The notes: generated by a model not told the origin, from the sequence alone. A stretch of DNA of 64,000 nt from JANXUR01 sp038229415 (GCA_038229415.1 JBBROM010000003.1:1-64000); one strand, 5' to 3'; shown: positions 1-13,585, counted from the stretch's first letter. Numbers and translations are program-made.

Positions 1-217
<217 letters not shown>

Positions 218-224
218 GTAGGGA

Positions 225-262
225 TTCGCAGGCGGGCGCTTAGTGCGCTCGCCGCGGTTACG
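225..262 (+). terminator. Hairpin between tuf and rpmG, possible weak terminator or processing site
   Basis: The sequence just after the tuf stop can fold as GGCGGGCGC-TTAGT-GCGCTCGCC with one G-T pair. Only a short T run (GTTTTAAG) follows, so partial termination or mRNA end protection is as likely as full termination. Confidence 0.35.
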
Positions 263-279
263 TTTTAAGTGAGGGTTTT

Positions 280-432
280 ATGCCACGTGAAATTGTGACT
301 TTGCAGTGTACGGATTGCAAGGAACGGAATTATTCGACCACCAAGAACCGCAAGACGACCACGGAGCGACTGGAGTTCAAGAAGTTCTGTGGACGTTGCC
401 GCAAGCACACGCCGCACAAGGAAACCAAGTAG
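280..432 (+). CDS. rpmG: 50S ribosomal protein L33 (zinc-ribbon form)
   Basis: This 50-residue protein begins MPREIVTLQC and ends KHTPHKETK. It has two CxxC pairs (CTDC at residues 10-13 and CGRC further on), the zinc-binding form of L33. It binds 23S rRNA near the E site of the large subunit. The ATG at 280 is preceded by GTGAGGG, an acceptable ribosome binding site. Length and composition are normal for the family. It sits between tuf and tRNA-Trp, as in many bacteria. It is too short to be found by length-filtered gene calling, but the sequence is unambiguous. Confidence 0.96.
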   Translation: MPREIVTLQCTDCKERNYSTTKNRKTTTERLEFKKFCGRCRKHTPHKETK

Positions 433-487
433 GCGTAAGCAGGTGGATTGGGCGGCATAAGTGCAGCGCGGTTAGGTGGAAACCAAC

Positions 488-563
488 AGGGGCGTAAGCT
501 CAGCGGCTAAACTGCCGGTCTCCAAAACCGGACTCGGGGGTTCGAATCCCTCCGCCCCTGCCA
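488..563 (+). tRNA. tRNA-Trp (anticodon CCA), 3' CCA encoded
   Basis: A 76-nt cloverleaf: acceptor stem AGGGGCG (488-494) pairs with CGCCCCT (553-559). The anticodon stem CCGGT/ACCGG closes the loop CTCCAAA, giving anticodon CCA at 522-524. The T arm contains GGTTCGAATCC. Discriminator G560 is followed by a genome-encoded CCA at 561-563. tRNA-Trp directly before secE is a widespread arrangement. Confidence 0.96.
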
Positions 564-617
564 GATTGAGCAGTAAGTTGCGGCGCGGAGCGTTCGCGAC
601 AGGAAGCGTTAACGTAA

Positions 618-875
618 ATGGGCAAGTCGGCGCAGTTGGAAGCACAGCAACAGGGTCTGGTGGCGCAGGTTAAGTCCTGGCCGGAAGCGATCGGGAATTT
701 TTACGGCGAAGTCCGCAATGAAATGCGGAAGGTCACTACGCCTCCGTTGAAGGAAGTGCAGGCGACGACGCTGGTGGTCATTGTCACCGTGTTCCTGTTC
801 GGACTTTATTTTTACGTAGTGGATGCCGCCATTGGCGGAGCGCTGGAGTGGGTGCTTAGGCACGGGGCTAAGTAA
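618..875 (+). CDS. secE: Preprotein translocase subunit SecE
   Basis: An 85-residue protein with the SecE pattern: an amphipathic segment (residues about 25-50, FYGEVRNEMRKVTTPP) then one transmembrane helix (about 50-70, TLVVIVTVFLFGLYFYVV). The motif EMRKVTTP matches the conserved E-x-x-K-V-x-W/T-P region of the short SecE type. SecE clamps the SecY channel in the inner membrane. Upstream AGGAAG (601-606) serves the ATG at 618. It lies between tRNA-Trp and nusG, the usual secE-nusG pairing. Confidence 0.95.
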   Translation: MGKSAQLEAQQQGLVAQVKSWPEAIGNFYGEVRNEMRKVTTPPLKEVQATTLVVIVTVFLFGLYFYVVDAAIGGALEWVLRHGAK

Positions 876-977
876 CACTTGTAGAGTATGCAGGCATAAC
901 GCAGCACTTCTAAGGTAGCAGGATCTTTAATAGCGGCAGGGCGACAGGAACCGCAAGGAAAGGTGTCACGGTACACG

Positions 978-1601
978 ATGACAGCCGACGAAAAAGTCGA
1001 GGGCTTGACGCAGGACGGCGCGGAGCCCGAAGTAGCTCCAGAAGCCGCCGAAGCCCCGCGCAATCCGAATATGAAGTGGTACATCATCCACGCTTATTCC
1101 GGGTTTGAGCGCAAGGTGAGGGAATCGCTGGAGTCGCGGGTGCAGGCCTTTGGCTTGCAGGATCAGATTGGCCGGGTCATGGTTCCGACTGAGCCAGTCA
1201 CCGAGATTCGCAACAACAAGAAGTACACCGTGGAGCGCATGGTGTTTCCGGGCTACGTGCTGGTGGAGATGGCCATCAACGACGACGTGTGGCATGTGGT
1301 GAAGTCCACGCCGCGCGTAACTGGATTTGTAGGTACAGGGCAGCAGCCGACGCCGCTTTCGGAAGAAGAAGTTGCCAACATCTTCCATCGCACGGCAGAA
1401 GCGAAAGAGAAGCCCAAGCTCAAGGTCAAGTTTGAAAAGAACGAGACGGTACGAATTACCGAAGGGCCGTTTGCCAACTTTACCGGAGTGGTGGATGAGG
1501 TCAATGATGACCGCGCCACGCTCAAGGTGATGGTAACGATCTTCGGACGCTCGACTCCGGTGGAGTTGGAGTTCGCGCAGGTGGAAAAGATTCTCAGCTA
1601 A
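978..1601 (+). CDS. nusG: Transcription termination/antitermination factor NusG
   Basis: A 207-residue protein. After about 30 acidic, poorly conserved residues comes the NGN domain (KWYIIHAYSGFERKV), the FPGYVLVEM segment, and a C-terminal KOW domain (EGPFANFTGVVDEVN). NusG binds RNA polymerase, increases processivity and couples it to Rho or to ribosomal S10. The start is not settled: an in-frame GTG at 963 would add five residues but touches the AAGGAAAGG sequence (955-963), whereas ATG 978 leaves a 14-nt spacer. I chose 978. It is followed by rplK after 27 bp. Confidence 0.95.
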   Translation: MTADEKVEGLTQDGAEPEVAPEAAEAPRNPNMKWYIIHAYSGFERKVRESLESRVQAFGLQDQIGRVMVPTEPVTEIRNNKKYTVERMVFPGYVLVEMAINDDVWHVVKSTPRVTGFVGTGQQPTPLSEEEVANIFHRTAEAKEKPKLKVKFEKNETVRITEGPFANFTGVVDEVNDDRATLKVMVTIFGRSTPVELEFAQVEKILS

Positions 1602-1628
1602 TTCAGAAACGGATTCAGGTCTTAAGTC

Positions 1629-2060
1629 ATGGCAAAGAAAATTACTGGTTACGTGAAGTTGCAGATTGCGGCGGGCAAGGCTACGCCAGCTCCGCCGGTA
1701 GGTCCGGCGCTGGGTCAGGCGCAGGTCAACATCATGGAATTTTGCAAGCAGTTCAACGCCCGCACGGGCGCCAAGGAGATGGAGGGTCTGGTCATCCCGG
1801 TGGTCATCACCGTGTTCAACGACCGCTCGTTCACTTTCATCACCAAGACGCCTCCAGCGCCGATTCTGTTGAAGCGGGCGTCGGCAGTGGCCAAGGGGTC
1901 CGGCACTCCGAATAAGGAGAAGGTCGGCACAGTTACAGCGAAACAGGTGGAAGAGATTGCCAAACAGAAGATGCCCGACCTAAATACGCTTTCGTTGGAG
2001 TCCGCGATGAAGAGCATTCGGGGCACGGCACGTTCTATGGGCATTGAAGTCACTGGCTAA
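1629..2060 (+). CDS. rplK: 50S ribosomal protein L11
   Basis: 143 residues, the usual L11 length. It starts MAKKITGYVKLQIAAGKATPAP, has the PPVGPALGQ(A) signature and NIMEFCKQFN, and ends in the rRNA-binding domain (GTARSMGIEV). L11 binds the GTPase-associated region of 23S rRNA and is needed for RelA response in species that have it. It is the first of the rplK-rplA pair; rplA starts 91 bp later. Confidence 0.98.
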   Translation: MAKKITGYVKLQIAAGKATPAPPVGPALGQAQVNIMEFCKQFNARTGAKEMEGLVIPVVITVFNDRSFTFITKTPPAPILLKRASAVAKGSGTPNKEKVGTVTAKQVEEIAKQKMPDLNTLSLESAMKSIRGTARSMGIEVTG

Positions 2061-2151
2061 GTTTGTAAGTTATAAACGGCAGTTAGTCGAAAATACTACG
2101 GCCCGTTTCAGTAAGTTGCAGCAAGCGGCGCGGTAGGAGACGGAGAAGAGC

Positions 2152-2859
2152 ATGGCTAAGGTAGGAAAGAAGATCGAAGCGGCCCGGAAGCAGGTCGAAG
2201 ACCGGCCGTACACGCTGGAGGATGCGGTTCCCCTCCTCCAAAAGGTGAAGTACACCAAGTTTGATGAAACCGTGGAAATCACGCTGCGTCTGGGTGTGGA
2301 TCCCAAGCATGCCGACCAGATGGTACGCGGCACGGTAGTTTTGCCGCACGGACTGGGTAAGACGAAGAAGGTGCTGGTGATCGCGACGGGCGAGAAGCAG
2401 CGCGAAGCCGAAGCGGCGGGCGCGGACTATGTTGGTGGCGAAGAGATGGTGGAGAAGATCCAGAAGGAAAACTGGACCGACTTCGACGCCCTGATCTCGA
2501 CTCCTGACATGATGCGCTCGGTGGGTAAGTTGGGCAAGATTCTCGGGCCGAAGGGCCTGATGCCGAATCCGAAGACCGGTTCGGTGACGACCGATGTGGC
2601 CAAGGCCGTGCTGGAAGTGAAGGCGGGCAAAATCGAGTTCCGCACGGATAAGACGGCTCTGGTGCATTGCCCGGTTGGCAAGATTTCGTTCCCGGTAGAG
2701 AAGCTGGTTGAAAATGCGACCGTGCTGATCTCCAACGTAATCAAGGCGAAGCCGGTGGCAGCCAAGGGCAAGTATCTGCGCGCGGTGTATATCAGCTCGA
2801 CGATGGGTCCTGGCATCGCGCTGGATACGACTGCGGTGGAACTGGCGTCCAAGGGCTAA
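2152..2859 (+). CDS. rplA: 50S ribosomal protein L1
   Basis: 235 residues, with L1 features GVDPKHADQMVRGTVVLPHG in the N-terminal domain and the central GPKGLMPNPKTGSV signature. L1 forms the mobile stalk near the E site and in many bacteria represses its own rplK-rplA mRNA. The upstream gap (2061-2151) is long enough to hold such an operator, but I could not fold a convincing mimic by eye. ATG 2152 has GGAGACGGAGAAG upstream. Confidence 0.98.
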   Translation: MAKVGKKIEAARKQVEDRPYTLEDAVPLLQKVKYTKFDETVEITLRLGVDPKHADQMVRGTVVLPHGLGKTKKVLVIATGEKQREAEAAGADYVGGEEMVEKIQKENWTDFDALISTPDMMRSVGKLGKILGPKGLMPNPKTGSVTTDVAKAVLEVKAGKIEFRTDKTALVHCPVGKISFPVEKLVENATVLISNVIKAKPVAAKGKYLRAVYISSTMGPGIALDTTAVELASKG

Positions 2860-2938
2860 CGGGCGCGGGGCTTTGACCTTGTGGGATATCGGGTAATTGC
2901 GTGGCCGCGAGAGGCCAGAAAAGGATTGGGCGAAGATC

Positions 2939-3673
2939 ATGGCGGTTAGCAGAGCGAAAAAAGTAGCAGTTGGCGAAAAGCTGGGCGCGGAGTTGCAAGA
3001 CTCCTCCAGCATTATTGTGGGTACGTTCTCCAAGTTGACCGTGGCGCAGGACTTTGAACTGCGCAAGACGGTACGGAGCGCGGGCGCGAAGTATCAGGTG
3101 GTAAAGAATTCCATCGCCGAGCTGGTTTCCAAGGGCACGCCGGTGGAAGCGGCGCTACAGAATTTGAGTGGCGTGAATTCGATTGCCTACACCTCGGGCG
3201 ACCCGGTGGCCTTGGCGAAGGCTCTGGCGAAGTATGCCAAGGCTAATCCGGAGTATCAGGTGAAGCACGGTGGCTTCGAAGGTCGCCTGATTACCTCGAA
3301 AGAGGTGGAAGCACTTTCCAGCATGCCGCCTAAGGAAGAGATTCAGGCGAAGCTGTTGTTCCTGATCAACGCCCCGGCGCAGCAGTTGGTGACGGTGATG
3401 AACGCGGTGGGCCGCGACCTGGCGGTGGTGGTGGACCAGGGCGTGAAGGAGAACAAGTTCAAGGCATCGCCTGGGGATGTAGCGGCGGCGAAGCCGGTAG
3501 TAGCGGAGACGGCAGAAGTGACGCCGATCGAAACTGCGCCCGCAGCTGAAGTTGTGGAAGAAGTGAAGGCGGCGGAGCCGGTGGAAGCAGTTGCCGAAGT
3601 CGCCGAGGTCGCTGCGGTCAAGGAAGAAGTCAACGAAGAAGTTAAGCCAGAGGAAGCACCGGCCGCTGAGTAA
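2939..3673 (+). CDS. rplJ: 50S ribosomal protein L10 with long acidic C-terminal tail
   Basis: The core (residues 1 to about 175) is a normal L10: MAVSRAKK, then EKLGAELQDSSSIIVGTFSKLTV and NSIAELVSKGT. L10 anchors L7/L12 dimers to the ribosome. The start is ATG 2939, preceded by AAAAGGATTGG; the frame is open further upstream but without family similarity. The last 60-70 residues are an Ala/Glu/Val-rich tail (for example EVVEEVKAAEPVEAVAEV), absent from the usual 165-175 residue L10. The tail follows the region that binds L7/L12. rplL follows after 207 bp. Confidence 0.95.
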   Translation: MAVSRAKKVAVGEKLGAELQDSSSIIVGTFSKLTVAQDFELRKTVRSAGAKYQVVKNSIAELVSKGTPVEAALQNLSGVNSIAYTSGDPVALAKALAKYAKANPEYQVKHGGFEGRLITSKEVEALSSMPPKEEIQAKLLFLINAPAQQLVTVMNAVGRDLAVVVDQGVKENKFKASPGDVAAAKPVVAETAEVTPIETAPAAEVVEEVKAAEPVEAVAEVAEVAAVKEEVNEEVKPEEAPAAE

Positions 3674-3880
3674 TCTTGCAGCAGCGCGAGTTGCTCACCG
3701 GGATTGGTAAGAGGTTTTAGACACAAGTTCAGTTGTCCATAGTCAGGGGTTGCGCAGCTTGCAACCGGCACGCAAGTCTGGCGTTGCCGGGTGAGGCTGG
3801 GTCACTGGAAACCTGCCGAGCGATAACGAAAGCAACACACGGAATACAAAACAGATTATCTAACGAAGGCGGAAACGAAC

Positions 3881-4261
3881 ATGGCGGATTTACAGCAGTT
3901 GGAAGATTCAATCGTTAACCTGTCGCTGCTTGATGCAGCGGCGCTGGTCAAGAGCCTCGAAGGTCGTTTGGGCGTGTCGGCAGCAGCGGCAGCTCCGGTG
4001 ATGATGGCCGGTGGCGGTGCAGCAGCAGCAGCGGCTCCGGTGGAAGAGCAGACCGAGTTCAGCGTCATTCTGAAGGAAGTCGGCGCCAACAAGATCAACG
4101 TGATTAAGGCCGTCCGCGAAGTCACCAGCCTGGGCTTGAAGGAAGCCAAGGATCTGGTGGATGGCGCGCCCAAGGCGATCAAGGAAGGCGTCTCCAAGGA
4201 AGAAGCGGAGACCATCAAGAAGAAGTTCACCGACGCAGGCGCGACGATCGAAGTCAAGTAG
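3881..4261 (+). CDS. rplL: 50S ribosomal protein L7/L12
   Basis: 126 residues: an N-terminal dimerisation domain (DLQQLEDSIVNLSLLDAAALVKSLE), an Ala/Gly-rich hinge with a methionine pair (PVMMAGGG then a run of Ala), and the C-terminal factor-binding domain (EFSVILKEVGANKINVIKAVRE...LGLKEAKDLVDGAP). It recruits translation GTPases as multiple copies on L10. ATG 3881 is preceded by GAAGGCGGAAACGAAC. The gap from rplJ (3674-3880) has no gene and no strong terminator. Confidence 0.98.
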   Translation: MADLQQLEDSIVNLSLLDAAALVKSLEGRLGVSAAAAAPVMMAGGGAAAAAAPVEEQTEFSVILKEVGANKINVIKAVREVTSLGLKEAKDLVDGAPKAIKEGVSKEEAETIKKKFTDAGATIEVK

Positions 4262-4644
4262 TCGCTGCCAGCGATGCGGCTTCTGTAGGCGTCCCTTCGG
4301 GCGCTGCTGGGGGTCACATAGTTCAGCACCAGATTCGGCTTACAGGCGGTGAGTACCGGCGTCGCCTGAGCATGCTCAGTATGGGATTTCCCTAACGGCG
4401 TGCCGCTCCTAAAGGGAGCGGAGGCAGGCCTTAAAGCACTGGCGCGCAACGAGCACAATCAGGCAAGCGCAAGCGCTCTCGCAGGCGCTCCGGGGGAGTT
4501 TTGCCCCAGGAGCGCCCGCATGTTTTTCCCGTTTCTTTTTCTGGGGAACGTCACGAAGGAAGCTTTTAGCGACTGCCGCCTGGCAGCGCAGGGCTTGACG
4601 CAAAGGTGCGGCGTGGATACGCACTGGCGAGGAGTGTTCCAAAC
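4262..4644 (+). promoter_or_regulatory. rplL-rpoB intergenic region (no gene), likely attenuation/processing leader
   Basis: 383 bp without a supported gene. A short hairpin (GCGTCCCTTCGGGCGC, about 4289-4304) lies near the start. A strong hairpin lies at 4484-4516, listed separately. RNA polymerase beta in E. coli is controlled by partial termination and RNase III cleavage in the equivalent gap; a similar role here is inference from position and structure. Confidence 0.5.
4484..4527 (+). terminator. Terminator-like hairpin upstream of rpoB (candidate attenuator)
   Basis: GGCGCTCC (4484-4491) pairs with GGAGCGCC (4509-4516), and an inner GGGG/CCCC extension leaves a small loop with TTTTG. 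It is followed by GCATGTTTTTCCC (T run 4523-4527). The hairpin lies about 120 bp before the rpoB start, between co-directional operon genes, so partial read-through is expected. Confidence 0.6.
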
Positions 4645-9111
<4,467 letters not shown>

Positions 9112-9128
9112 GGACGAATGAATCGCGG

Positions 9129-9285
9129 GGAGGTTGTTTCGGCAGCCTCCGCGCCGAATGCGTTTCAAAAAGATTTGCGGTAAGCGCCACTGCTCGAAGC
9201 TCCCCGGCAGTGGCTAGTAAGACAAGAGATTTCGCCGGAACCCCGCAAGCGGGGTTGGCCGGCGGTTTTCGGGAGCCGCAAGCGG
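9129..9285 (+). other. Three consecutive hairpins in the rpoB-rpoC gap
   Basis: GGAGGTTG (9129-9136) pairs with CAGCCTCC (9143-9150). Then GCCGG-AACCCCGC-AA-GCGGGGTT-GG-CCGGC (9234-9263) forms a long hairpin followed by GGTTTTC. Then GCCGC-AA-GCGGC (about 9275-9286) forms a third. The gap has no gene. These may be mRNA processing or attenuation elements between the two polymerase genes. Confidence 0.5.
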
Positions 9286-9318
9286 CAGCGTAATCAGCCG
9301 CAGGAAGCGGAGGGAACC

Positions 9319-12300
9319 TTGTATCGTTCAAGCCCGTTTGACATGGCCAATCCGGTTGCCGATTTTGATGCGATTCGCATCAGCCTGGCCTCGCCAGAAA
9401 AAATTCGCAGCTGGTCGCATGGGGAAGTCACCAAGCCCGAGACCATTAACTACCGTACCTTCAAGCCCGAGCGCGACGGCCTGTTTTGCGCGCGCATCTT
9501 TGGCCCGGTAACCGACTGGGAGTGCTTGTGCGGCAAGTACAAGCGCATGAAGCATCGCGGCGTGATCTGCGACAAATGCGGTGTGGAAGTCACCTTGAGC
9601 AAGGTGCGCCGCGAACGGCTCGGCCATATCGAGCTGGCGTCGCCATGTTCGCATGTGTGGTTCTTCAAGGGACTGCCCAGCCGTATCGGCCACTTGCTCG
9701 ACATCTCGCTGCGTGACCTGGAAGCCGTGCTGTACTTCGAAGCTTATGTAGTGGTTGAGCCAGGCGATGCGCCGGTGAAAGAGCGCGAAGTCATCAAGGA
9801 CGAAGCCAAGTTCCGCGAACTCGACCAGCAGTTCCGGCCGGGCGGCTTCAAGGCCATGATGGGTGCGGAAGCCATCAAGGAACTGCTGAAGCGCATCAAC
9901 GTCAATGAAGTGACCGAAGAGCTGCGCGAAAAGATCAAGATTGAGTCTTCGCTGCAAAAGCGGCTTAAGTACTCCAAGCGCCTCAAGGTGGCCGATGCGT
10001 TCCGTAAGAGCGGCAATCAGCCGCAGTGGATGATTCTGGATGTAATTCCGGTGATTCCGCCGGAGTTGCGCCCCTTGGTGCCGCTGGATGGCGGACGTTT
10101 TGCTACATCGGATTTGAATGATCTTTATCGCCGCGTCATCAACCGCAACAACCGGTTGAAGAAGCTGATGGATCTGCACGCGCCAGAAGTGATCGTCCGT
10201 AATGAAAAGCGCATGTTGCAGGAGGCTGTGGACGCACTGTTTGATAACGGCCGCCGTGGCCGCGTACTGCGTGGCGCGAATAACCGTCCGCTGAAGTCGC
10301 TGAGCGATGCCCTCAAGGGCAAGCAGGGCCGCTTCCGGCAGAATCTGCTGGGCAAGCGCGTGGACTACTCGGGCCGTTCGGTGATTGTGGTCGGGCCGGA
10401 GCTCAAGCTGCACCAGTGCGGCTTGCCGAAGAAGATGGCTCTGGAACTGTTCAAGCCGTTTATTTATCACCGGCTGGAGCAGAAGGGCGCCTGCACGACG
10501 ATCAAACAGGCCAAGGAAATGGTGGAGCGGCAGGAGCCGATCGTTTGGGACGTGCTGGAAGAGGTCATCAAGGATCATCCGGTACTGCTGAACCGCGCGC
10601 CAACGCTGCATCGCCTCGGCATTCAGGCGTTTGAGCCGGTGCTGGTGGAAGGCAAGGCGATCAAGATTCATCCGCTGGTCTGCACCGCGTTCAACGCGGA
10701 CTTTGACGGCGATCAGATGGCGGTACATATTCCGTTGTCGCCCGAGGCGCAGGTGGAAGCCAGTGTCCTGATGCTTTCGGCGCACAACATTCTTTCGCCA
10801 GCATCGGGTCAGCCGATCACCGTCCCCACGCAGGACATGGTTCTTGGTCTTTACTACCTGACCAAGGGCAAGCCCGGCGCGAAGGGGGAAGGCCGTGCTT
10901 TCGCCAACATTGAAGAAGTGCTGCTGGCGCTGGAAGCGGGCGCGGTAGAAACATTGAGCCACATCCGTTTGCGCTACACCGGTGAAGTGCTCGACCTGAC
11001 TGCCGCTTATGACAACCAGGATATGATGCACTGCGAATCCACCCAACTGGAACGCGGCTTCCTGAACACGACGGTGGGCCGCGCCATTCTGAATGACCAC
11101 TTGCCCAAGGGCATGCCGTACATCAACGGGTTGCTCAAGAAGAAGGGCACCGGGCAACTGGTCAACTACACGTATCTACGCTTTGGCCTTGAAACCACGG
11201 TGAAGATGCTGGACGAGATCAAGCAGCTGGGCTTCGACTTTGCTACCCGCGCCGCGCTTTCCATCGGACTGGACGACATGGTCATCCCGGAGAGCAAGCG
11301 TTCACTGGTAGCAAAGGGCGAGCAGGACGTGATCGCGGTGCAGCAGCAGTATCTGGATGGTGCGATCACCAACGGCGAGCGTTACAACAAGGTCATTGAA
11401 ATCTGGTCGAACATTACCGAGAGCGTGGCCAACGAAATGTTCAGCCAGATGCAGCGCAATGATAAAGAGGGGATCATCAATCCCATCTACATCATGGCGG
11501 ACTCGGGCGCTCGCGGATCGAAGCAACAGATTCGCCAGCTTTCGGGCATGCGTGGACTGATGGCCAAGCCGTCGGGCGAGATCATTGAAAGCCCGATCAC
11601 GGCGAACTTCCGTGAAGGCTTGACGGTGTTGCAGTACTTCATTTCGACGCACGGCGCCCGCAAGGGTCTGGCGGATACGGCGCTCAAGACGGCCGACTCC
11701 GGTTACCTGACGCGGCGTCTGGTGGACGTGGCGCAGGATGTGATCGTCAGCGAAATGGATTGCGGCACGGTGGACGGCATCTACGTGGAAGGCATCGTGG
11801 AAGCGGGCGAGATCATCGAGCCGTTGCGCGACCGCATTGTGGGCCGCGTTTCGCTAGAGAAGATCAAGGGCTACGAAGGCAACACGGTGGTGGAGATCAA
11901 TCAAGAGATCACCGAAGAGCTGGCGAATGACATACAGGGGGCGGGCATCGAGCGGGTCAAGATTCGCTCCGTACTCACCTGCGAATGCAAGCGCGGCGTT
12001 TGCGTACTCTGCTATGGCCGCAACCTGGCTTCTGGCCGCATGGTCGAACTGGGCGAAGCTGTGGGCGTGATCGCGGCGCAGTCCATCGGTGAACCGGGCA
12101 CGCAGCTAACGATGCGTACCTTCCACATCGGCGGAACCGCTTCGCGAATCTCCGAGCAGTCGCGGCTGGAGGCGAAGAACAACGGCAACATCCGCTTCGT
12201 CGGCTTGAGCACGGTGCAGTCGAAGGAAGGTGATCTCGTAGCCATGAACCGCAACGGCTTTATCGCCATTGTGGACGAGAAGGGCCGCGAAAAAGAGCGC

Positions 12301-13515
12301 TACGCCGTGGTCTACGGTGCGCGTTTGAAGGTAAAGGAAGGCGATGGAGTGAAGCTCGGCCAGGAACTGGTCGCCTGGGATCCTTACACCTTCTCGATCC
12401 TCACCGAAATCGGCGGCACGGTGCAGTTCAAGGACTTGCAAGAAGGCCTCACCATGCAAGAAGAAGTGGACGAGGTCACGGGTCTGTCGCGTCTGGTGGT
12501 GGTTGACTCATCGGACGAAAAGCGTCAGCCGGCTGTCATCATCAAGGCGACGAAGGGCAACAAGCGTTACCTGATGCCTTCACGGGCTCACTTGATGGTG
12601 CAGGATGGCGACAGTGTTCATCCGGGCGATGTGCTGGCGAAGATTCCTCGCGAGAGCACCAAGACCAAGGACATCACGGGCGGTCTGCCGCGCGTGGTGG
12701 AACTGTTCGAAGCCCGCAAGCCGCGTGAAACGGCCATCATCAGCGAAATTGATGGCACCGTGAAGTTCGGCGAAGTGAGCAAGGGACAACGCAAGGTTCT
12801 GGTGATTGGCGACGACGGCACAGAGAAGGAATACCTGGTACCGCGTGGCGTTCACGTGACGGTGCAGGAAGGCGAGCGTCTGCGGGCGGGTGAGCAGTTG
12901 ATGGATGGCCCGCTGAATCCGCACGACATCCTGAACGTGCTGGGTGAAAAGGCGCTGCAAGGCTACCTGGTGGATGAAATCCAGGAAGTCTATCGGTTGC
13001 AGGGTGTAACCATCTCTGACAAGCACATCGAGACGATTACTCGCCAGATGATGCGCTGGATGAAGGTGGAAGACACCGGCGACACGCAGTTCCTGCTGGA
13101 GCAGCAGATTGACAAGTTCCGCTTCCGCGAGGAAAACGAGCGCGTCATCCGTGAAGGTGGGCGTCCTGCAACTGGCCGTCCGCTGCTACTGGGCATCACC
13201 AAGGCGTCGCTCTCCACCGAGTCGTTCATCTCGGCGGCTTCGTTCCAGGAGACGACCCGCGTGCTTACCGAAGCTGCGATTCAGGGCTCGCTCGATCACT
13301 TGCGTGGCCTGAAGGAAAACGTCATCGTCGGCCGTCTAATTCCGGCTGGCACTGGCATGGAGTACTACCGCAACGTCCGCCTCTCGCAAGAGATGGAAGA
13401 TGCGGCCAACCAGGTGCAGGACGAGATTCAATCCGCCTACGAAGAAGCCGAGCGCGCCATTGAGCTATTGCGGCGCGAAGGCGAAAACGAAGGCGACGAA
13501 CTGCTCGCAGAGTAG
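9319..13515 (+). CDS. rpoC: DNA-directed RNA polymerase subunit beta'
   Basis: 1398 residues, the common length. TTG at 9319 is taken as the start because GCGGAGGGAAC (9308-9316) lies 3-6 nt upstream and the protein then begins MYRSSPFDMANP. An internal ATG at 9343 is possible but has no such site. The N-terminal zinc site (CLCGK...CDKCG), the catalytic NADFDGDQMAVH and the second zinc site (CECKRGVCVLCYG) are intact. The trigger-loop region GARKGLADTALKTADSGYLTRRLVD is normal. RpoC provides the active-site Mg ligands of RNA polymerase. A terminator-like hairpin follows the stop. Confidence 0.98.
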   Translation: MYRSSPFDMANPVADFDAIRISLASPEKIRSWSHGEVTKPETINYRTFKPERDGLFCARIFGPVTDWECLCGKYKRMKHRGVICDKCGVEVTLSKVRRERLGHIELASPCSHVWFFKGLPSRIGHLLDISLRDLEAVLYFEAYVVVEPGDAPVKEREVIKDEAKFRELDQQFRPGGFKAMMGAEAIKELLKRINVNEVTEELREKIKIESSLQKRLKYSKRLKVADAFRKSGNQPQWMILDVIPVIPPELRPLVPLDGGRFATSDLNDLYRRVINRNNRLKKLMDLHAPEVIVRNEKRMLQEAVDALFDNGRRGRVLRGANNRPLKSLSDALKGKQGRFRQNLLGKRVDYSGRSVIVVGPELKLHQCGLPKKMALELFKPFIYHRLEQKGACTTIKQAKEMVERQEPIVWDVLEEVIKDHPVLLNRAPTLHRLGIQAFEPVLVEGKAIKIHPLVCTAFNADFDGDQMAVHIPLSPEAQVEASVLMLSAHNILSPASGQPITVPTQDMVLGLYYLTKGKPGAKGEGRAFANIEEVLLALEAGAVETLSHIRLRYTGEVLDLTAAYDNQDMMHCESTQLERGFLNTTVGRAILNDHLPKGMPYINGLLKKKGTGQLVNYTYLRFGLETTVKMLDEIKQLGFDFATRAALSIGLDDMVIPESKRSLVAKGEQDVIAVQQQYLDGAITNGERYNKVIEIWSNITESVANEMFSQMQRNDKEGIINPIYIMADSGARGSKQQIRQLSGMRGLMAKPSGEIIESPITANFREGLTVLQYFISTHGARKGLADTALKTADSGYLTRRLVDVAQDVIVSEMDCGTVDGIYVEGIVEAGEIIEPLRDRIVGRVSLEKIKGYEGNTVVEINQEITEELANDIQGAGIERVKIRSVLTCECKRGVCVLCYGRNLASGRMVELGEAVGVIAAQSIGEPGTQLTMRTFHIGGTASRISEQSRLEAKNNGNIRFVGLSTVQSKEGDLVAMNRNGFIAIVDEKGREKERYAVVYGARLKVKEGDGVKLGQELVAWDPYTFSILTEIGGTVQFKDLQEGLTMQEEVDEVTGLSRLVVVDSSDEKRQPAVIIKATKGNKRYLMPSRAHLMVQDGDSVHPGDVLAKIPRESTKTKDITGGLPRVVELFEARKPRETAIISEIDGTVKFGEVSKGQRKVLVIGDDGTEKEYLVPRGVHVTVQEGERLRAGEQLMDGPLNPHDILNVLGEKALQGYLVDEIQEVYRLQGVTISDKHIETITRQMMRWMKVEDTGDTQFLLEQQIDKFRFREENERVIREGGRPATGRPLLLGITKASLSTESFISAASFQETTRVLTEAAIQGSLDHLRGLKENVIVGRLIPAGTGMEYYRNVRLSQEMEDAANQVQDEIQSAYEEAERAIELLRREGENEGDELLAE

Positions 13516-13543
13516 TAGAGCTGAGTAATGGAACAGACCAACC

Positions 13544-13577
13544 GGGAGGCGCACACACCGCGCCTCCTGATTCTTCT
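13544..13577 (+). terminator. Terminator-like hairpin after rpoC
   Basis: GGAGGCG (13545-13551) pairs with CGCCTCC (13561-13567) around a 9-nt loop, followed by TGATTCTTCT. The U run is imperfect. It marks the probable end of the rpoBC transcript just before the next coding start at 13586. Confidence 0.55.
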
Positions 13578-13585
13578 GGCATCCG

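Noticed and set aside
2083..3066. 327-codon minus-strand frame overlapping rplA and rplJ
   Set aside because: Antisense shadow of conserved ribosomal protein genes; composition is Arg/His/Leu-rich without a domain.
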